Assembly (NCBI RefSeq): GCF_003419895.1
Contig: NZ_QPMM01000004.1
Coordinates: 186,001-250,000, forward strand
Source of the DNA: Chitinophaga silvatica
GTDB taxonomy: Bacteria; Bacteroidota; Bacteroidia; Chitinophagales; Chitinophagaceae
DNA: 64,000 bases
Direction of reading: 5' to 3'
Of this stretch, positions 17,955 through 26,141 are shown piece after piece (position 1 is the first letter of the stretch; each line of letters opens with the position of its first letter). Below the pieces are notes generated by a model. The model ran no database searches, had not been told where the DNA came from, and was given only the letters and a program-made list of their open reading frames with translations. Position numbers and translations under genes: made by a program.

Positions 17955-18380
17955 TTATTTACCAAAATACTTATTCAAGTATTCCTCTTCTTTACTTCTC
18001 ATTAAAGCAGCCTCTTTCTTCGATTTATCTTTAAATCCACATAAATGCAGAGCTCCATGAAAAATTACTCTATGTAATTCATGATTAAAAGGAACTCCAA
18101 ACTTCTCAGCATTCTCAGTAACTCTATCCACACTTAAGTAGATCTCCCCTTCAGTCACTTCCGGGTCCTCACCCATCTCAAAAGTTACAATATCGGTGTA
18201 AGTATCGTGCTGTAAGAATTGCTTATTGATTTCCAATAAATATGCATCAGTGCAAAAAACATAATGCAAACTTTTTAAGCCTTGCCCCTCTGCAGTGAAT
18301 AAGTCAGATAAAAATTGTTTCAGCTTCCTTTTATCTTTAAGCTGATCTTTCACTTCGTGTGCTGTAAATTGAATAGCCAT
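17955..18380 (-). CDS. ybeY: endoribonuclease YbeY, rRNA maturation
   Basis: A metal-dependent RNase of 141 residues, acting in 16S rRNA 3' end maturation and ribosome quality control. The family motif appears as HGALHLCGFKDK near residues 109-120. The first two histidines of HxxxHxxxxxH are present, but the third position is D instead of H; I recall this change from Bacteroidota YbeY proteins, so it is not necessarily a defect. The DIVTFEMGEDPEVTEGEIYLS stretch is the conserved beta-sheet core. The gene lies downstream of nothing obvious and ends 7 bases from parS site 3, so transcription runs across the parS cluster toward mnmG. Confidence 0.93.
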   Translation of the reverse strand: MAIQFTAHEVKDQLKDKRKLKQFLSDLFTAEGQGLKSLHYVFCTDAYLLEINKQFLQHDTYTDIVTFEMGEDPEVTEGEIYLSVDRVTENAEKFGVPFNHELHRVIFHGALHLCGFKDKSKKEAALMRSKEEEYLNKYFGK

Positions 18381-18452
18381 TAATTCTGTATAATAATCAG
18401 ATGTAAAAATATAGTGAAATTTGCTTTTGCTTCACCTTTCTTTTTGCATTAT

Positions 18453-18483
18453 AAGGATACAAAGGTAACTTTGTTCTATCATT
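18453..18483 (+). promoter_or_regulatory. Bacteroidota-type promoter of feoA-like gene
   Basis: TTTG at 18453-18456, 19 bases, then TAACTTTG at 18476-18483, an exact match to TTTG - 19 nt - TAnnTTTG. The leader to the ATG is about 50 bases. Confidence 0.75.
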
Positions 18484-18538
18484 CAGAGAATGAACTCCAA
18501 TGCCGGAACTAAGATTTTAAAAGATTAATACGCAGGAA

Positions 18539-18775
18539 ATGAAAAAGGGCGCAATTAAACTATCTTCCCTTACAACGGGTAAAAGTGCAGTAATCATTGA
18601 ATTCGAGAAAGATGATCTTCATATTAAACTAATGGAAATGGGCTGCGTTCCTGGTGAAGAAGTAAAAATTGAAAAAATTGCTCCATTAGGAGATCCAATT
18701 TCAATTTCAGTAGCAGGATATAATTTGTCTTTACGCAAAACAGAAGCCGATCACATCTGGGTAGAAGAAATCTAA
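18539..18775 (+). CDS. FeoA family protein, stand-alone
   Basis: A protein of 78 residues forming a single FeoA/SH3-like beta barrel, recognised by LSSLTTGKSAVI at residues 9-20, the LMEMGCVPGEEV turn at about 31-42 and the terminal LSLRKTEADHIWVE. FeoA normally assists the FeoB ferrous-iron permease. Here no feoB follows; the gene is closed by a strong terminator and a 2.9-kb non-coding region. It has its own promoter-like site. It could act on a distant FeoB or be a structural relative with another role. It is not a DtxR C-terminal fragment, since a good start and full barrel are present. Confidence 0.88.
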   Translation: MKKGAIKLSSLTTGKSAVIIEFEKDDLHIKLMEMGCVPGEEVKIEKIAPLGDPISISVAGYNLSLRKTEADHIWVEEI

Positions 18776-18795
18776 CTTATTATTTAGGTATTTAG

Positions 18796-18832
18796 AAGAG
18801 GTTGACCAAGCTAATTGGTCAACCTCTTTTTT
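18796..18832 (+). terminator. terminator of the feoA-like gene
   Basis: 14-bp perfect stem AAGAGGTTGACCAA / TTGGTCAACCTCTT with a 5-base loop and six T. Confidence 0.95.
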
Positions 18833-19050
18833 AGAATTCCCCCCGAAACAATACAATCTAATTTTCTCGATATAGCTTCAAGGTATCTAATCTTAAAGGT
18901 ATCTACCTTCAATTCTACTCCCCTCTATATTCAATAAGCAATGTCATCAATCTAATTATTACGATACTTACTGAGAGTCAACGGCAATAGATTCTATTAT
19001 GTAGGGCCTGTGATTAGATATCCTTCAAATGCTTTCTCAACATCTAACTC

Positions 19051-19750
19051 CCAGGTGTATATCTAACAAAAAGAAAAAATCTTTGAGAGTTCCAACCTTT
19101 CACTGGAGCGAATGGCTATATAGGGCTTCCAATCCAGAAAAATCCTTACAAATCAGTGCTAACTCTATCCTTAAATCATAAAATGCCAGCTCCTTCAAGT
19201 TAGAAAAAGAAAAATTTTGAGATTTTTTACCTTCATGGTGTAGAAAAAGGTATTCACAGCTTCAAATCAAAGAGGAATCCTCATACCTCGGAACTAATTC
19301 CATTTCTAAATCATAAAATGCGAGCTTCTATAAGTTAGAAAAAGAAAAATTTTGAGATTTTTTACCTTCATAGCGGAGAAAAAGGTATTCCCTAATCCAA
19401 TCCAGGAGAAATCCTTGTAGCGCAGAACTAATTCCATTTCTAACTCAAAAAAAGCCTGTTCTAAGAAGCTAGAAAAAGAAAAATTTTGAGATTTTTGCCT
19501 TCGTAGTGGAGAAAAAGGTATTCACAGCTTCAGATCAAGGAGTAATCCTTACCCCTTGGGCTGATTTTATTTATAAACGCCAGATTTTCGAAATTAGAAA
19601 AAGAAAAATTTTTGAGTTTTACCTCAATAATGGAGAAAAGTAGTTGAAGATCCAGGAGAATTCTTATAATTAGGGGTTAACTCTATCCTTAAAATAAGGA
19701 TACCAACATCTCGAAGTTAGAAAAAGAAAAATTTTTTGAGATTTTGGAAT
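19051..19750. repeat. degenerate tandem repeat family A, about 123-136 bp unit, six copies
   Basis: The core TAGAAAAAGAAAAATTTT begins at 19201, 19336, 19470, 19595 and 19718, with a diverged copy at about 19065. Steps are 136, 135, 134, 125 and 123 bases. Between cores further blocks recur in the same order: a TTGAGATTTTT continuation, GGAGAAAAAGGTATTC, AATCCTTA and a stretch close to AACTAATTCCATTTCTAAA. All frames are full of stops, so this is not a protein repeat. Copies diverge more at both ends. Function unknown; it lies about 1.2 kb from the parS cluster. Confidence 0.85.
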
Positions 19751-20257
19751 ATTTGTGAATAAACCTGCCATTTATAGATTCAGAGCCAGGGAAATTATTA
19801 TTATTAAGAGCCAATTCTATCCTAAATAAGTCGAAAAAATATCGTCAAAATCTACAATCGTACTTCGTAACGTCACTTCTTTTTTAAACAATGGAATTTT
19901 AATGAAAAACCATACGAATTTTGTCGAAAATCAACTCAAAAAAGAAAATTTCACTAAAAAATTCATGTAAAACATCAATTTTTTAGTCTTGAAATTCTTC
20001 TATCCTTCCCTTTCAGTAAAATCAATGAGTACGTTTCTCTCTACCAAAAAACTATTTCTGTAAACCTGTTAACACCTGGCATGATTTAATCTTAAAAGAT
20101 CTCTCCATTCAAAATATATCAAACAAACAATCTCCATTAACCTTCTCCAAAATAATAATGATCAGTTACAGCAAATTATTTAGTATAAATCTAAAAGCTC
20201 TATAATGCTGTGAAATTCATGAATTCAAGGATACCAAAAAAGATTACTAAATATCAA
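19751..20257. other. AT-rich non-coding spacer between the two repeat families
   Basis: No gene or RNA seen. One DnaA-box-like nonamer TGTGAATAA (19754-19762) is present. TCGAAAA motifs recur at 19831 and near 19923 without clear periodicity. Confidence 0.5.
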
Positions 20258-21510
20258 ATTGTCAGCCTCTTACTCAGACGGCCAGAGTTGCATAGATTTT
20301 ACTTCACTTAAGTCACTGTTAGCAACAAATCAAATATTAAATTCTCAACGCCATATAAGTGCGTTTACTTTTTGTTAAAAAACAATATCCCGGGGTTACC
20401 AAGGAAAATATACTTCTATCTAATTCTCATACATTGTAAATCAGCATGAGAATTGACTGGAACTCTAAAACATTGGGTTACCCTAGGAAAATCCAAGAAA
20501 TTGAATTGTCAATGTATTAATAGTTCTCTTACAATCGAAGAAAATAGCTAGTTCCCGGCATATCCAAAGAGAAAAATAAAATAATCGAATCTCAGCCCCT
20601 TCATAATATCCTGACAATCGAATAAAATATTATACTGGTTCTTATATCAAAGTCTAAAATAGAATATCAAATTCTCAGCCCTTTCACCAGGCGCCTATAA
20701 TTACATGAAAATTGGGGCTTTCGTAGATATACAAGAAAAAAAATTTTTATTGAATTCTCAGCGCACTATCTAAGCGCTGACAATCGGATAAATCTGAAAA
20801 ATGTGGGGAATCCACAGCAAAACTTAAAATATTAAACTCTCAGAGCCTTCTAAAAATGAAAAAAACTCTGTATATCCCCTATAACAAAAAGAAAAAAAAT
20901 TTCGAAGCCTTTTAGAATTGGATGGAATTGTTGATCTCCACCATAAGGCAAGTTATACTTCAACTACAGTGCTCTCCTATGCTCATGAGAATTTGATAAT
21001 CAAAATATTACAAGGGTAACCACGATAAAAAAATTTCCATTCAATTCTCAAGGCCTTCAAATTTTTATTTTCACTTCATAATGTGGAAAAGTGGATATCT
21101 AACTAAAATTACTTCGTGAATAAGAGCGCTGAGAATCTGATGAAATTTGATATTCCCAATATAACTATGAGAATATGGCACTCATAATAGCTTAACAGGT
21201 TGCTGAGAATTGCATATAAAAACAAGCGCAAGGGTATACACAGTGAAAGAAAATTTTTTCGATTCTCAGGGCCTTCATTTTTTCGATTTTTCATTTTTTG
21301 TGGATAAACAATATCGTTGTTAACAGCAAAAATTAGGTTTTACACAAGTTTACAATATAATATTTCACATTCTCCCTAAAACAAAGATGAATTATAACAT
21401 TCTCAGCGTTTAAATAGCACTCTGAGAAATCGATATTCAAAAGGAACGTGGACTAACCCAATGGATAAAATAAATATCAAAATCTCAGGGCCTTCATTTT
21501 TAGTTTTCAA
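20258..21510. repeat. repeat family B: about 83-bp period with an internal dyad ATTCTCAG-N15-CTGAGAAT
   Basis: Left arms resembling ATTCTCAG begin at 20258, 20341, 20423, 20505, 20588, 20671, 20754 and 20836 (steps 83, 82, 82, 83, 83, 83, 82), and again at 21044, 21180, 21262, 21399 and 21481 (82-base steps recur). In several units a reverse-complementary arm follows exactly 23 bases after the left arm: 20446, 20528, 20611, 20777, 21203 and 21422. In the unit at 20423 the arms are ATTCTCAT and ATGAGAAT, a matched change in both arms. A GGCCTTC block often follows the left arm. No open reading frame runs through it. Confidence 0.8.
21299..21307 (-). promoter_or_regulatory. DnaA box, exact TTATCCACA
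   Basis: TGTGGATAA on +, the exact complement of the canonical strong DnaA box TTATCCACA. It lies inside repeat family B, 0.4 kb from nadA. TGTGGAAAA at 21082-21090 is a weaker relative. Confidence 0.6.
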
Positions 21511-21589
21511 CCGTATATAAACATAATATTCACCAGATATACACAGCAAGAAGTCGATTTATAATTAATTAGTATTCAAATAATTCATA

Positions 21590-21630
21590 TAAAAAATAAG
21601 GCCCTGGGAATAATTTATCCCCAGGGCCTT
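21590..21630 (-). terminator. terminator of nadA
   Basis: 11-bp stem AAGGCCCTGGG (21598-21608) with CCCAGGGCCTT (21620-21630). The minus strand continues ATTTTTTA. It lies 56 bases past the nadA stop. Confidence 0.93.
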
Positions 21631-21637
21631 AATAAGG

Positions 21638-21646
21638 TTATACACA
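21638..21646 (+). promoter_or_regulatory. DnaA box, TTATACACA
   Basis: Exact match to TTATNCACA, between the nadA terminator and the nadA stop codon. Confidence 0.5.
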
Positions 21647-21686
21647 AATAGTCAGACTATTTTTAAACTGATTTTCAAGTACTTAG

Positions 21687-22694
21687 CTATAGTCCAGCTT
21701 CCGCGCTAATTTTCAGCATTCTTTCTATCGGCTTTAAAGCAGCAACTCTCAATTGTTCATCCATGGTAATTTCAGGTTGCTCATATTCCATACACAAATA
21801 CAATTTTTCCAGCGTATTGAGTTTCATGTGTGGACAATCATTGCAAGCACAGGCATTATTAGGAGGAGCAGGAATAAAAGTCTTTTCAGGATTGTCTTTT
21901 TCCATCTGATGCAGAATACCGGTTTCAGTAACTACGATGAATTCCTTTGCACTGTCTTTCTTGCTATACTTCAGCAAGGCAGTAGTGGATCCGATATAAT
22001 CAGCAATTGCAAGCACAGCTGGTTCACATTCTGGGTGAGCAATAATCTTAGCTTCTGGGTGACGAACCTTAAGCTTTGTAATTTTCTCCAGAGAGAAGAT
22101 TTCGTGGACCATACATGCACCATTCCACAAAACCATGTCTCTACCCGTTTTTTTGATCAAATAAGCCCCTAAATTCCGATCGGGGGCAAAAATGATCGGC
22201 TGATCCTTCGGAACGCTCTCGATGATCTTTTCGGCATTAGAACTGGTACAGATGATATCACTTAATGCTTTGATCCCAGCAGAACAGTTAATATACGAAA
22301 TCACGATATGGTCTGGGTACTTATCTCTGAACTTCTTAAAAAGCTCAGGAGGAGCGCTATCGGCTAATGAACATCCCGCTTTCAGGTCGGGTAAGAGTAC
22401 TTTTTTCTGTGGACTTAAAATTTTAGCAGTTTCTGCCATAAAGTGTACTCCTGCAAAAACTATAATATCGGCATCGGTTTTAGCAGCTTGCTGACTGAGG
22501 CCTAAACTGTCGCCAATATAGTCTGCGATATCCTGGATGTCTGGCTCCTGGTAATAGTGTGCCAGTACAATTGCATTTTTTTTCTTTTTTAAATCTTCGA
22601 TCGCTGCAAACAGATCTAAAGACGGATCAACGGCTATATCTAAAAATCCTTTTCGTTGCAAATTTTTTTTCGCGTCAGCGATTTCCATAATCAT
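21687..22694 (-). CDS. nadA: quinolinate synthase
   Basis: The [4Fe-4S] enzyme that condenses iminoaspartate with dihydroxyacetone phosphate to quinolinate in de novo NAD synthesis. It has 335 residues. Recognisable are [21 protein letters not shown] at about 43-62, [13 protein letters not shown] at about 82-94, the cluster cysteines in [10 protein letters not shown] and the C-terminal CACNDCPHM, and [12 protein letters not shown]. Two ATG codons (22694 and 22688) are usable. nadB and nadC are not in the window; pnuC and a NadR-like gene for salvage are 30 kb away. The gene sits within the cluster of DnaA-box-like sites. Confidence 0.95.
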   Translation of the reverse strand: MIMEIADAKKNLQRKGFLDIAVDPSLDLFAAIEDLKKKKNAIVLAHYYQEPDIQDIADYIGDSLGLSQQAAKTDADIIVFAGVHFMAETAKILSPQKKVLLPDLKAGCSLADSAPPELFKKFRDKYPDHIVISYINCSAGIKALSDIICTSSNAEKIIESVPKDQPIIFAPDRNLGAYLIKKTGRDMVLWNGACMVHEIFSLEKITKLKVRHPEAKIIAHPECEPAVLAIADYIGSTTALLKYSKKDSAKEFIVVTETGILHQMEKDNPEKTFIPAPPNNACACNDCPHMKLNTLEKLYLCMEYEQPEITMDEQLRVAALKPIERMLKISAEAGL

Positions 22695-22715
22695 ATCTAT
22701 ATACTTATTTATTTA

Positions 22716-22747
22716 ATTAAAAGAAAAAGCCCACTACTATTAGGGCT
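22716..22747 (-). terminator. terminator-like hairpin in the nadA leader
   Basis: On the minus strand AGCCC (22747-22743) pairs with GGGCT (22732-22728) around a 10-base loop and runs straight into TTTTTCTTTT. It lies between a TAnnTTTG site (22790-22783) and the nadA ATG, so it would be in the transcript leader. The stem is only 5 bp; an attenuator is possible but unproven. Confidence 0.35.
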
Positions 22748-22782
22748 GTGAATATGTGGAAATTTAATTTTTTACCCTGATA

Positions 22783-22790
22783 CAAATGTA
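22783..22790 (-). promoter_or_regulatory. candidate -7 element of nadA promoter
   Basis: CAAATGTA on +, that is TACATTTG on the minus strand, an exact TAnnTTTG, about 90 bases upstream of the nadA start. The -33 region is poor. Confidence 0.4.
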
Positions 22791-23398
22791 GTTGTTATTA
22801 TTTTCTACTACACTTTCCACACTAAATTAACATACGATTTCCGCGCCAATACTCACTTTTTATGTTTTCATCCACATAGGTGGATATCGTTGTTAGTGAA
22901 AATCTTTTTAGTTGACATAGTATTAGAAAGTTGTTGAAAGACGAGCTTAACTATTCACAAATCGACCTCTTAAAAGTTGAGGTATAAATTTAGGAGAATA
23001 ACAAAATTATTTATTCCTGTGTATAAAGGCACCTTTTCCCACCATTTTTTGGGTTTTACAGGGGTTTTTACACATCAATTGTGGAAAAAAAGCGAGCAGG
23101 GAACTTCAAAGGCCTAAATTTTATTTCAAGCGAAATACAAGGCTTTTATTCACATTTTTATGTGAATACACTAAAACGCGTTTTCAACAATTGTGAATAA
23201 TGAATTGAGAACCTGGTGCGGTCAAAATTCATGGAAATATAGTCACAGAACCACTTTTAAGATTATAAATAATTGAAAATAATAAACTTCGAAAATGGGT
23301 TGATGTGTGGAAAACCTGTGAATGCCTGATAGACCACAAACGTGTTATAAACACCTGAAACCCTTTACAGTACTGGATTACAAGCTAAAAAATACTCT

Positions 23399-23430
23399 TT
23401 TGCAGTTACAGTTATTTTATTCTATTTTTG
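23399..23430 (+). promoter_or_regulatory. Bacteroidota-type promoter of the PpiD-like gene
   Basis: TTTG at 23399-23402, 20 bases, then TATTTTTG at 23423-23430, an exact TAnnTTTG, about 30 bases before the ATG. Confidence 0.7.
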
Positions 23431-23460
23431 CTAACCTTAAAAATGTAGACTATATAATAT

Positions 23461-25539
23461 ATGTCAGTAATTCAGAAAATCAGGGACAAATACGCCGTTA
23501 CGATCGTAGTAGTGATTTGCTTGGCTATTGTTAGTTTCCTATTGCAGGATGCCTTCTTTGGCAAAAATTCTTTTATGCGCCGCAGTACCACCGTTGGTAA
23601 AGTGAATGGCGTGGAACTAGATCAATCAGAATACTTACGTCGTATCCAGGTTGCAGAAAACAATGCGCGTTCTCAATATTCTAATATTGATGATCAGATG
23701 CGCGATCAAATTCGTGAGAGTGTTTGGAATGAATTTCTGACAGAGCAGATCATGGGTGAGCAATACAAAAAATTGGGCCTGGTAGCTACCGAAGCTGAAG
23801 TAGTAGATCAGATTTATGGTAAAAATATCAACCCACTTGTTGCTCAACAATTCTCCCGTAATGGTGAACCTGTTGATCGTGAAGAAGTTAGAAGGGCTTT
23901 AAGTAACCCTAACCAACGTGAAGCGATTTATGAATTACAAGACATGGTTGCCAAATACCAACAGCGACTGAAATATGTTACATTAATAAAACAAGGCATC
24001 TATTATCCTAAATGGTTAGCACAACAAGAACAACAGGATAATAGCCAGATTGCCAACATCTCTTATGTAAGCGTTCCTTATGCTACCATTTCAGATTCTA
24101 CTGTTAAAGTAACAAATGCTGAATTGCAAAGATTTATCGATGAACATAAGAAACTGTTCCAGGTTGAGGAATCACGCAAAGTGGAATTTGTAGCTTTTGA
24201 TGCAATTCCTTCAGCTGCCGACTCTACCGCTGCTATTCAACACATCGTTTCTTTAAGAGAAGAATTAGATACAACTAAAGAAGTTGCAGGTTTTATTAAC
24301 CGTAACTCTGATATTAAATTCTACGATGGTTTTATTTCTAAGAGCATGGTAAATGTTCCACAGAAAGATTCTATCGTAAATCTGCCTATCGGCGGAATCT
24401 TCGGACCATATTATGATAATAACCTTATCGTGTATGCGAAAATGGTTGATCGTAAGAATTTACCAGATTCTGTAAAAGTTCGTCAAATTGTTCTTGTTTC
24501 AGGAGCTCAGGGTGGCTTACCTGATTCAATCGCTTCCCGCCGTGCAGATAGCATTGCTGTTGCACTTCGTGGTGGTGCTAATTTCAGCGAATTAGTGATG
24601 AAATATTCTGACGATCCTGCAAAAACAACGAATGGTGGTGAAGAATATATTACTCCTACTACCCAGGCTTACCCAGAATTCAAAGAATTTGCTTTAGAAG
24701 GTTCTAAGGGCGAAATCAAAGCAGTTAAAACTGCTGTAGGTTATTTCGTTACTCAGATTATGGAGCAGAAAAACATCGGGCCTGCTATTAAAGTTGCCTA
24801 TTTAGGTAAACCAGTTGAAGCCAGCAAAGAAACTAACAATGGCGTTTATGCTGCTGCTTCCGAATTTGCAGGTAAGAGCAACAGATCTGCCAGCGATTTC
24901 GAAAAAGCTATTCAACAAGGTAAACTGAATAAGAGAATTGCAGAAGTTAGACCAATGGATTTCGCAGTTCCTGGTATTGGTCAGGCTCGTGAATTAGTTC
25001 GTTGGGCTTATGAAGCTAAAACCGGTGCTGTAAGTAATGTATTTACCTTCGAAGATAAATATGTAGTAGCTACCTTATCAAATATCACTGCTGAAGGTAC
25101 TGCTCCTCTTGCCTCAGTTAGACCAATGGTTGAAGCTGAAGTAAGAAGACATAAGAAAGCCGAGCAGATTATTTCCAAACTGCAAACTCCTGCTTCTCTG
25201 GAGGCTGCAGCTAGTGCAACCAATCAACCAGTGCTGAAAGCAGAGAATATTACTTTCGCTACTCCTTTTGTTGCTTCTCTCGGATTCGAACCACGCGTAG
25301 TAGGTGCTTCTTTCAATAAAAGCTGGGGCACTGCTAAAGTATCTACTCCTATTGAAGGTGGTGCTGGCGTATATGTGATCAAAGTTGATAACTATCAGCC
25401 AAACACCCAGCCTGAACAGGATATTGCTACTATGCAAGCTGCATACGAGCAAAATATGGGCTTACTGTTGAATCAACAACTGATGCTAACATTGAAGAAA
25501 CTTAGCAACGTTAAAGATACTCGCGGTAAATTCTTCTAA
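23461..25539 (+). CDS. SurA/PpiD-like peptidyl-prolyl cis-trans isomerase
   Basis: A membrane-anchored periplasmic foldase of 692 residues. One membrane segment near the N-terminus (about residues 13-30, YAVTIVVVICLAIVSFLL) follows a short cytoplasmic start. A SurA_N-like helical chaperone region covers about 45-230 (VGKVNGVELDQSEYLRRI; VWNEFLTEQIMGEQYKKLGL). The parvulin PPIase domain lies at about 345-445 (VKVRQIVLVSG ... GGANFSELVMKYSDDPA ... GGEEYITP). The C-terminal part resembles the folded-back chaperone region of PpiD. Such proteins assist outer-membrane protein folding. It is monocistronic with a strong promoter-like site and terminator. Confidence 0.9.
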   Translation: MSVIQKIRDKYAVTIVVVICLAIVSFLLQDAFFGKNSFMRRSTTVGKVNGVELDQSEYLRRIQVAENNARSQYSNIDDQMRDQIRESVWNEFLTEQIMGEQYKKLGLVATEAEVVDQIYGKNINPLVAQQFSRNGEPVDREEVRRALSNPNQREAIYELQDMVAKYQQRLKYVTLIKQGIYYPKWLAQQEQQDNSQIANISYVSVPYATISDSTVKVTNAELQRFIDEHKKLFQVEESRKVEFVAFDAIPSAADSTAAIQHIVSLREELDTTKEVAGFINRNSDIKFYDGFISKSMVNVPQKDSIVNLPIGGIFGPYYDNNLIVYAKMVDRKNLPDSVKVRQIVLVSGAQGGLPDSIASRRADSIAVALRGGANFSELVMKYSDDPAKTTNGGEEYITPTTQAYPEFKEFALEGSKGEIKAVKTAVGYFVTQIMEQKNIGPAIKVAYLGKPVEASKETNNGVYAAASEFAGKSNRSASDFEKAIQQGKLNKRIAEVRPMDFAVPGIGQARELVRWAYEAKTGAVSNVFTFEDKYVVATLSNITAEGTAPLASVRPMVEAEVRRHKKAEQIISKLQTPASLEAAASATNQPVLKAENITFATPFVASLGFEPRVVGASFNKSWGTAKVSTPIEGGAGVYVIKVDNYQPNTQPEQDIATMQAAYEQNMGLLLNQQLMLTLKKLSNVKDTRGKFF

Positions 25540-25564
25540 GTCATAACATTTTTACTGACATACT

Positions 25565-25594
25565 AAAGGGAGGCATTAGCCTCCCTTTTTCTTT
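25565..25594 (+). terminator. terminator of the PpiD-like gene
   Basis: 10-bp stem AAAGGGAGGC / GCCTCCCTTT with an ATTA loop, then TT-C-TTT. Confidence 0.93.
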
Positions 25595-25605
25595 GCAGAG
25601 ATTCG

Positions 25606-25613
25606 TAAATTTG
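25606..25613 (+). promoter_or_regulatory. candidate -7 element for the DUF2480 gene
   Basis: TAAATTTG, exact TAnnTTTG, 22 bases before the ATG. A -33 element is not clear because the preceding terminator occupies the site. Confidence 0.45.
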
Positions 25614-25634
25614 TATTGATAAAATATAGAAGAA

Positions 25635-26141
25635 ATGGACGAAATAGTTAATAAAGTAGCACAGAGTGGACTGGAAACCATAGACTTAGAAGGATTTTAT
25701 CCAAATGGGGATATTGTGACTTTCGATATGAAAGACCATTTGTTTATGGGATTGATCCTTAAAGAGAAGGATTTCAGAGCTGCTCTTCAAACCTATGATT
25801 GGGAACAATATCGCGGAAAAAATGTAGGTCTGATTTGTAGTGTGGATGCTGTCATACCTTTATGGGCATATATGTTGGTAATGACCTATCTGGAGCCAAT
25901 TGCAAATTATGCTGCTTTTGGAGATGCCGATTTTATATATAAAACACTTTATCTGAAAAATCTCGCAGCTATTGATGTTTCTGCTTATGAGGATAAAAGA
26001 ATTGTTATTAAAGGATGTGGAGATAAGCGCGTGGGAGAAGTAGCATATGCAGAAATTACCCGCTTGCTCAGACCTGTTGCCAAGAGTATAATGTATGGAG
26101 AACCTTGTTCAACAGTTCCTGTTTACAAGAAGAAAAGCTAG
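25635..26141 (+). CDS. DUF2480 family protein
   Basis: A protein of 168 residues characteristic of Bacteroidota, identified from IDLEGFYPNGDIVTFDMKDHLFMGLILKEKDFR (about residues 17-50), the YRGKNVGLICSVDAVIPLWAYMLV region and the GCGDKRVGEVAYAEITRLLRPVAKSIMYGEPCSTVPV end. It has no signal peptide and no clear membrane span, although the middle is hydrophobic. The family's function is unknown. Conserved C and G residues near the end (KGCGDKRV, GEPCS) could be a metal or cofactor site, but this is speculation. It converges with corA, overlapping by 4 bases. Confidence 0.9.
   Translation: MDEIVNKVAQSGLETIDLEGFYPNGDIVTFDMKDHLFMGLILKEKDFRAALQTYDWEQYRGKNVGLICSVDAVIPLWAYMLVMTYLEPIANYAAFGDADFIYKTLYLKNLAAIDVSAYEDKRIVIKGCGDKRVGEVAYAEITRLLRPVAKSIMYGEPCSTVPVYKKKS

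Larger units (their letters stand above)
22695..23398. other. candidate replication origin (oriC): DnaA-box-like cluster
   Basis: A 0.77-kb AT-rich intergenic region with many relatives of TTATNCACA: TGTGAATAT 22747, TGTGGAAAT 22755, TCATCCACA 22868 (within the dyad ATCCAC-ATAG-GTGGAT), TGTGTATAA 23018, TGTGGAAAA 23080, TTATTCACA 23146 (within the perfect dyad TATTCACAT-TTTT-ATGTGAATA at 23147-23168), TGTGAATAA 23192 and TGTGGAAAA 23306. TGTGTATAA is an exact R-type box; two TTATTCACA are identical to each other. With three parS sites 5 kb away this is a plausible oriC. dnaA is not in the window. Confidence 0.5.

Noticed and set aside
20258..21510. Possible CRISPR array from the periodic dyads
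   Set aside because: Only about 31 bases per 83-base unit are conserved, they are degenerate, and the intervening sequence is itself related between units; no cas genes.
18833..21589. Decayed genes or an insertion sequence in the 2.9-kb gap
   Set aside because: No fragment of any recognisable protein in six frames, no transposase remnant and no terminal inverted repeats bounding the region.
23322..23534. 70-codon + frame overlapping the start of the PpiD-like gene
   Set aside because: It covers the promoter and start of a strongly supported gene in another frame and has no domain.
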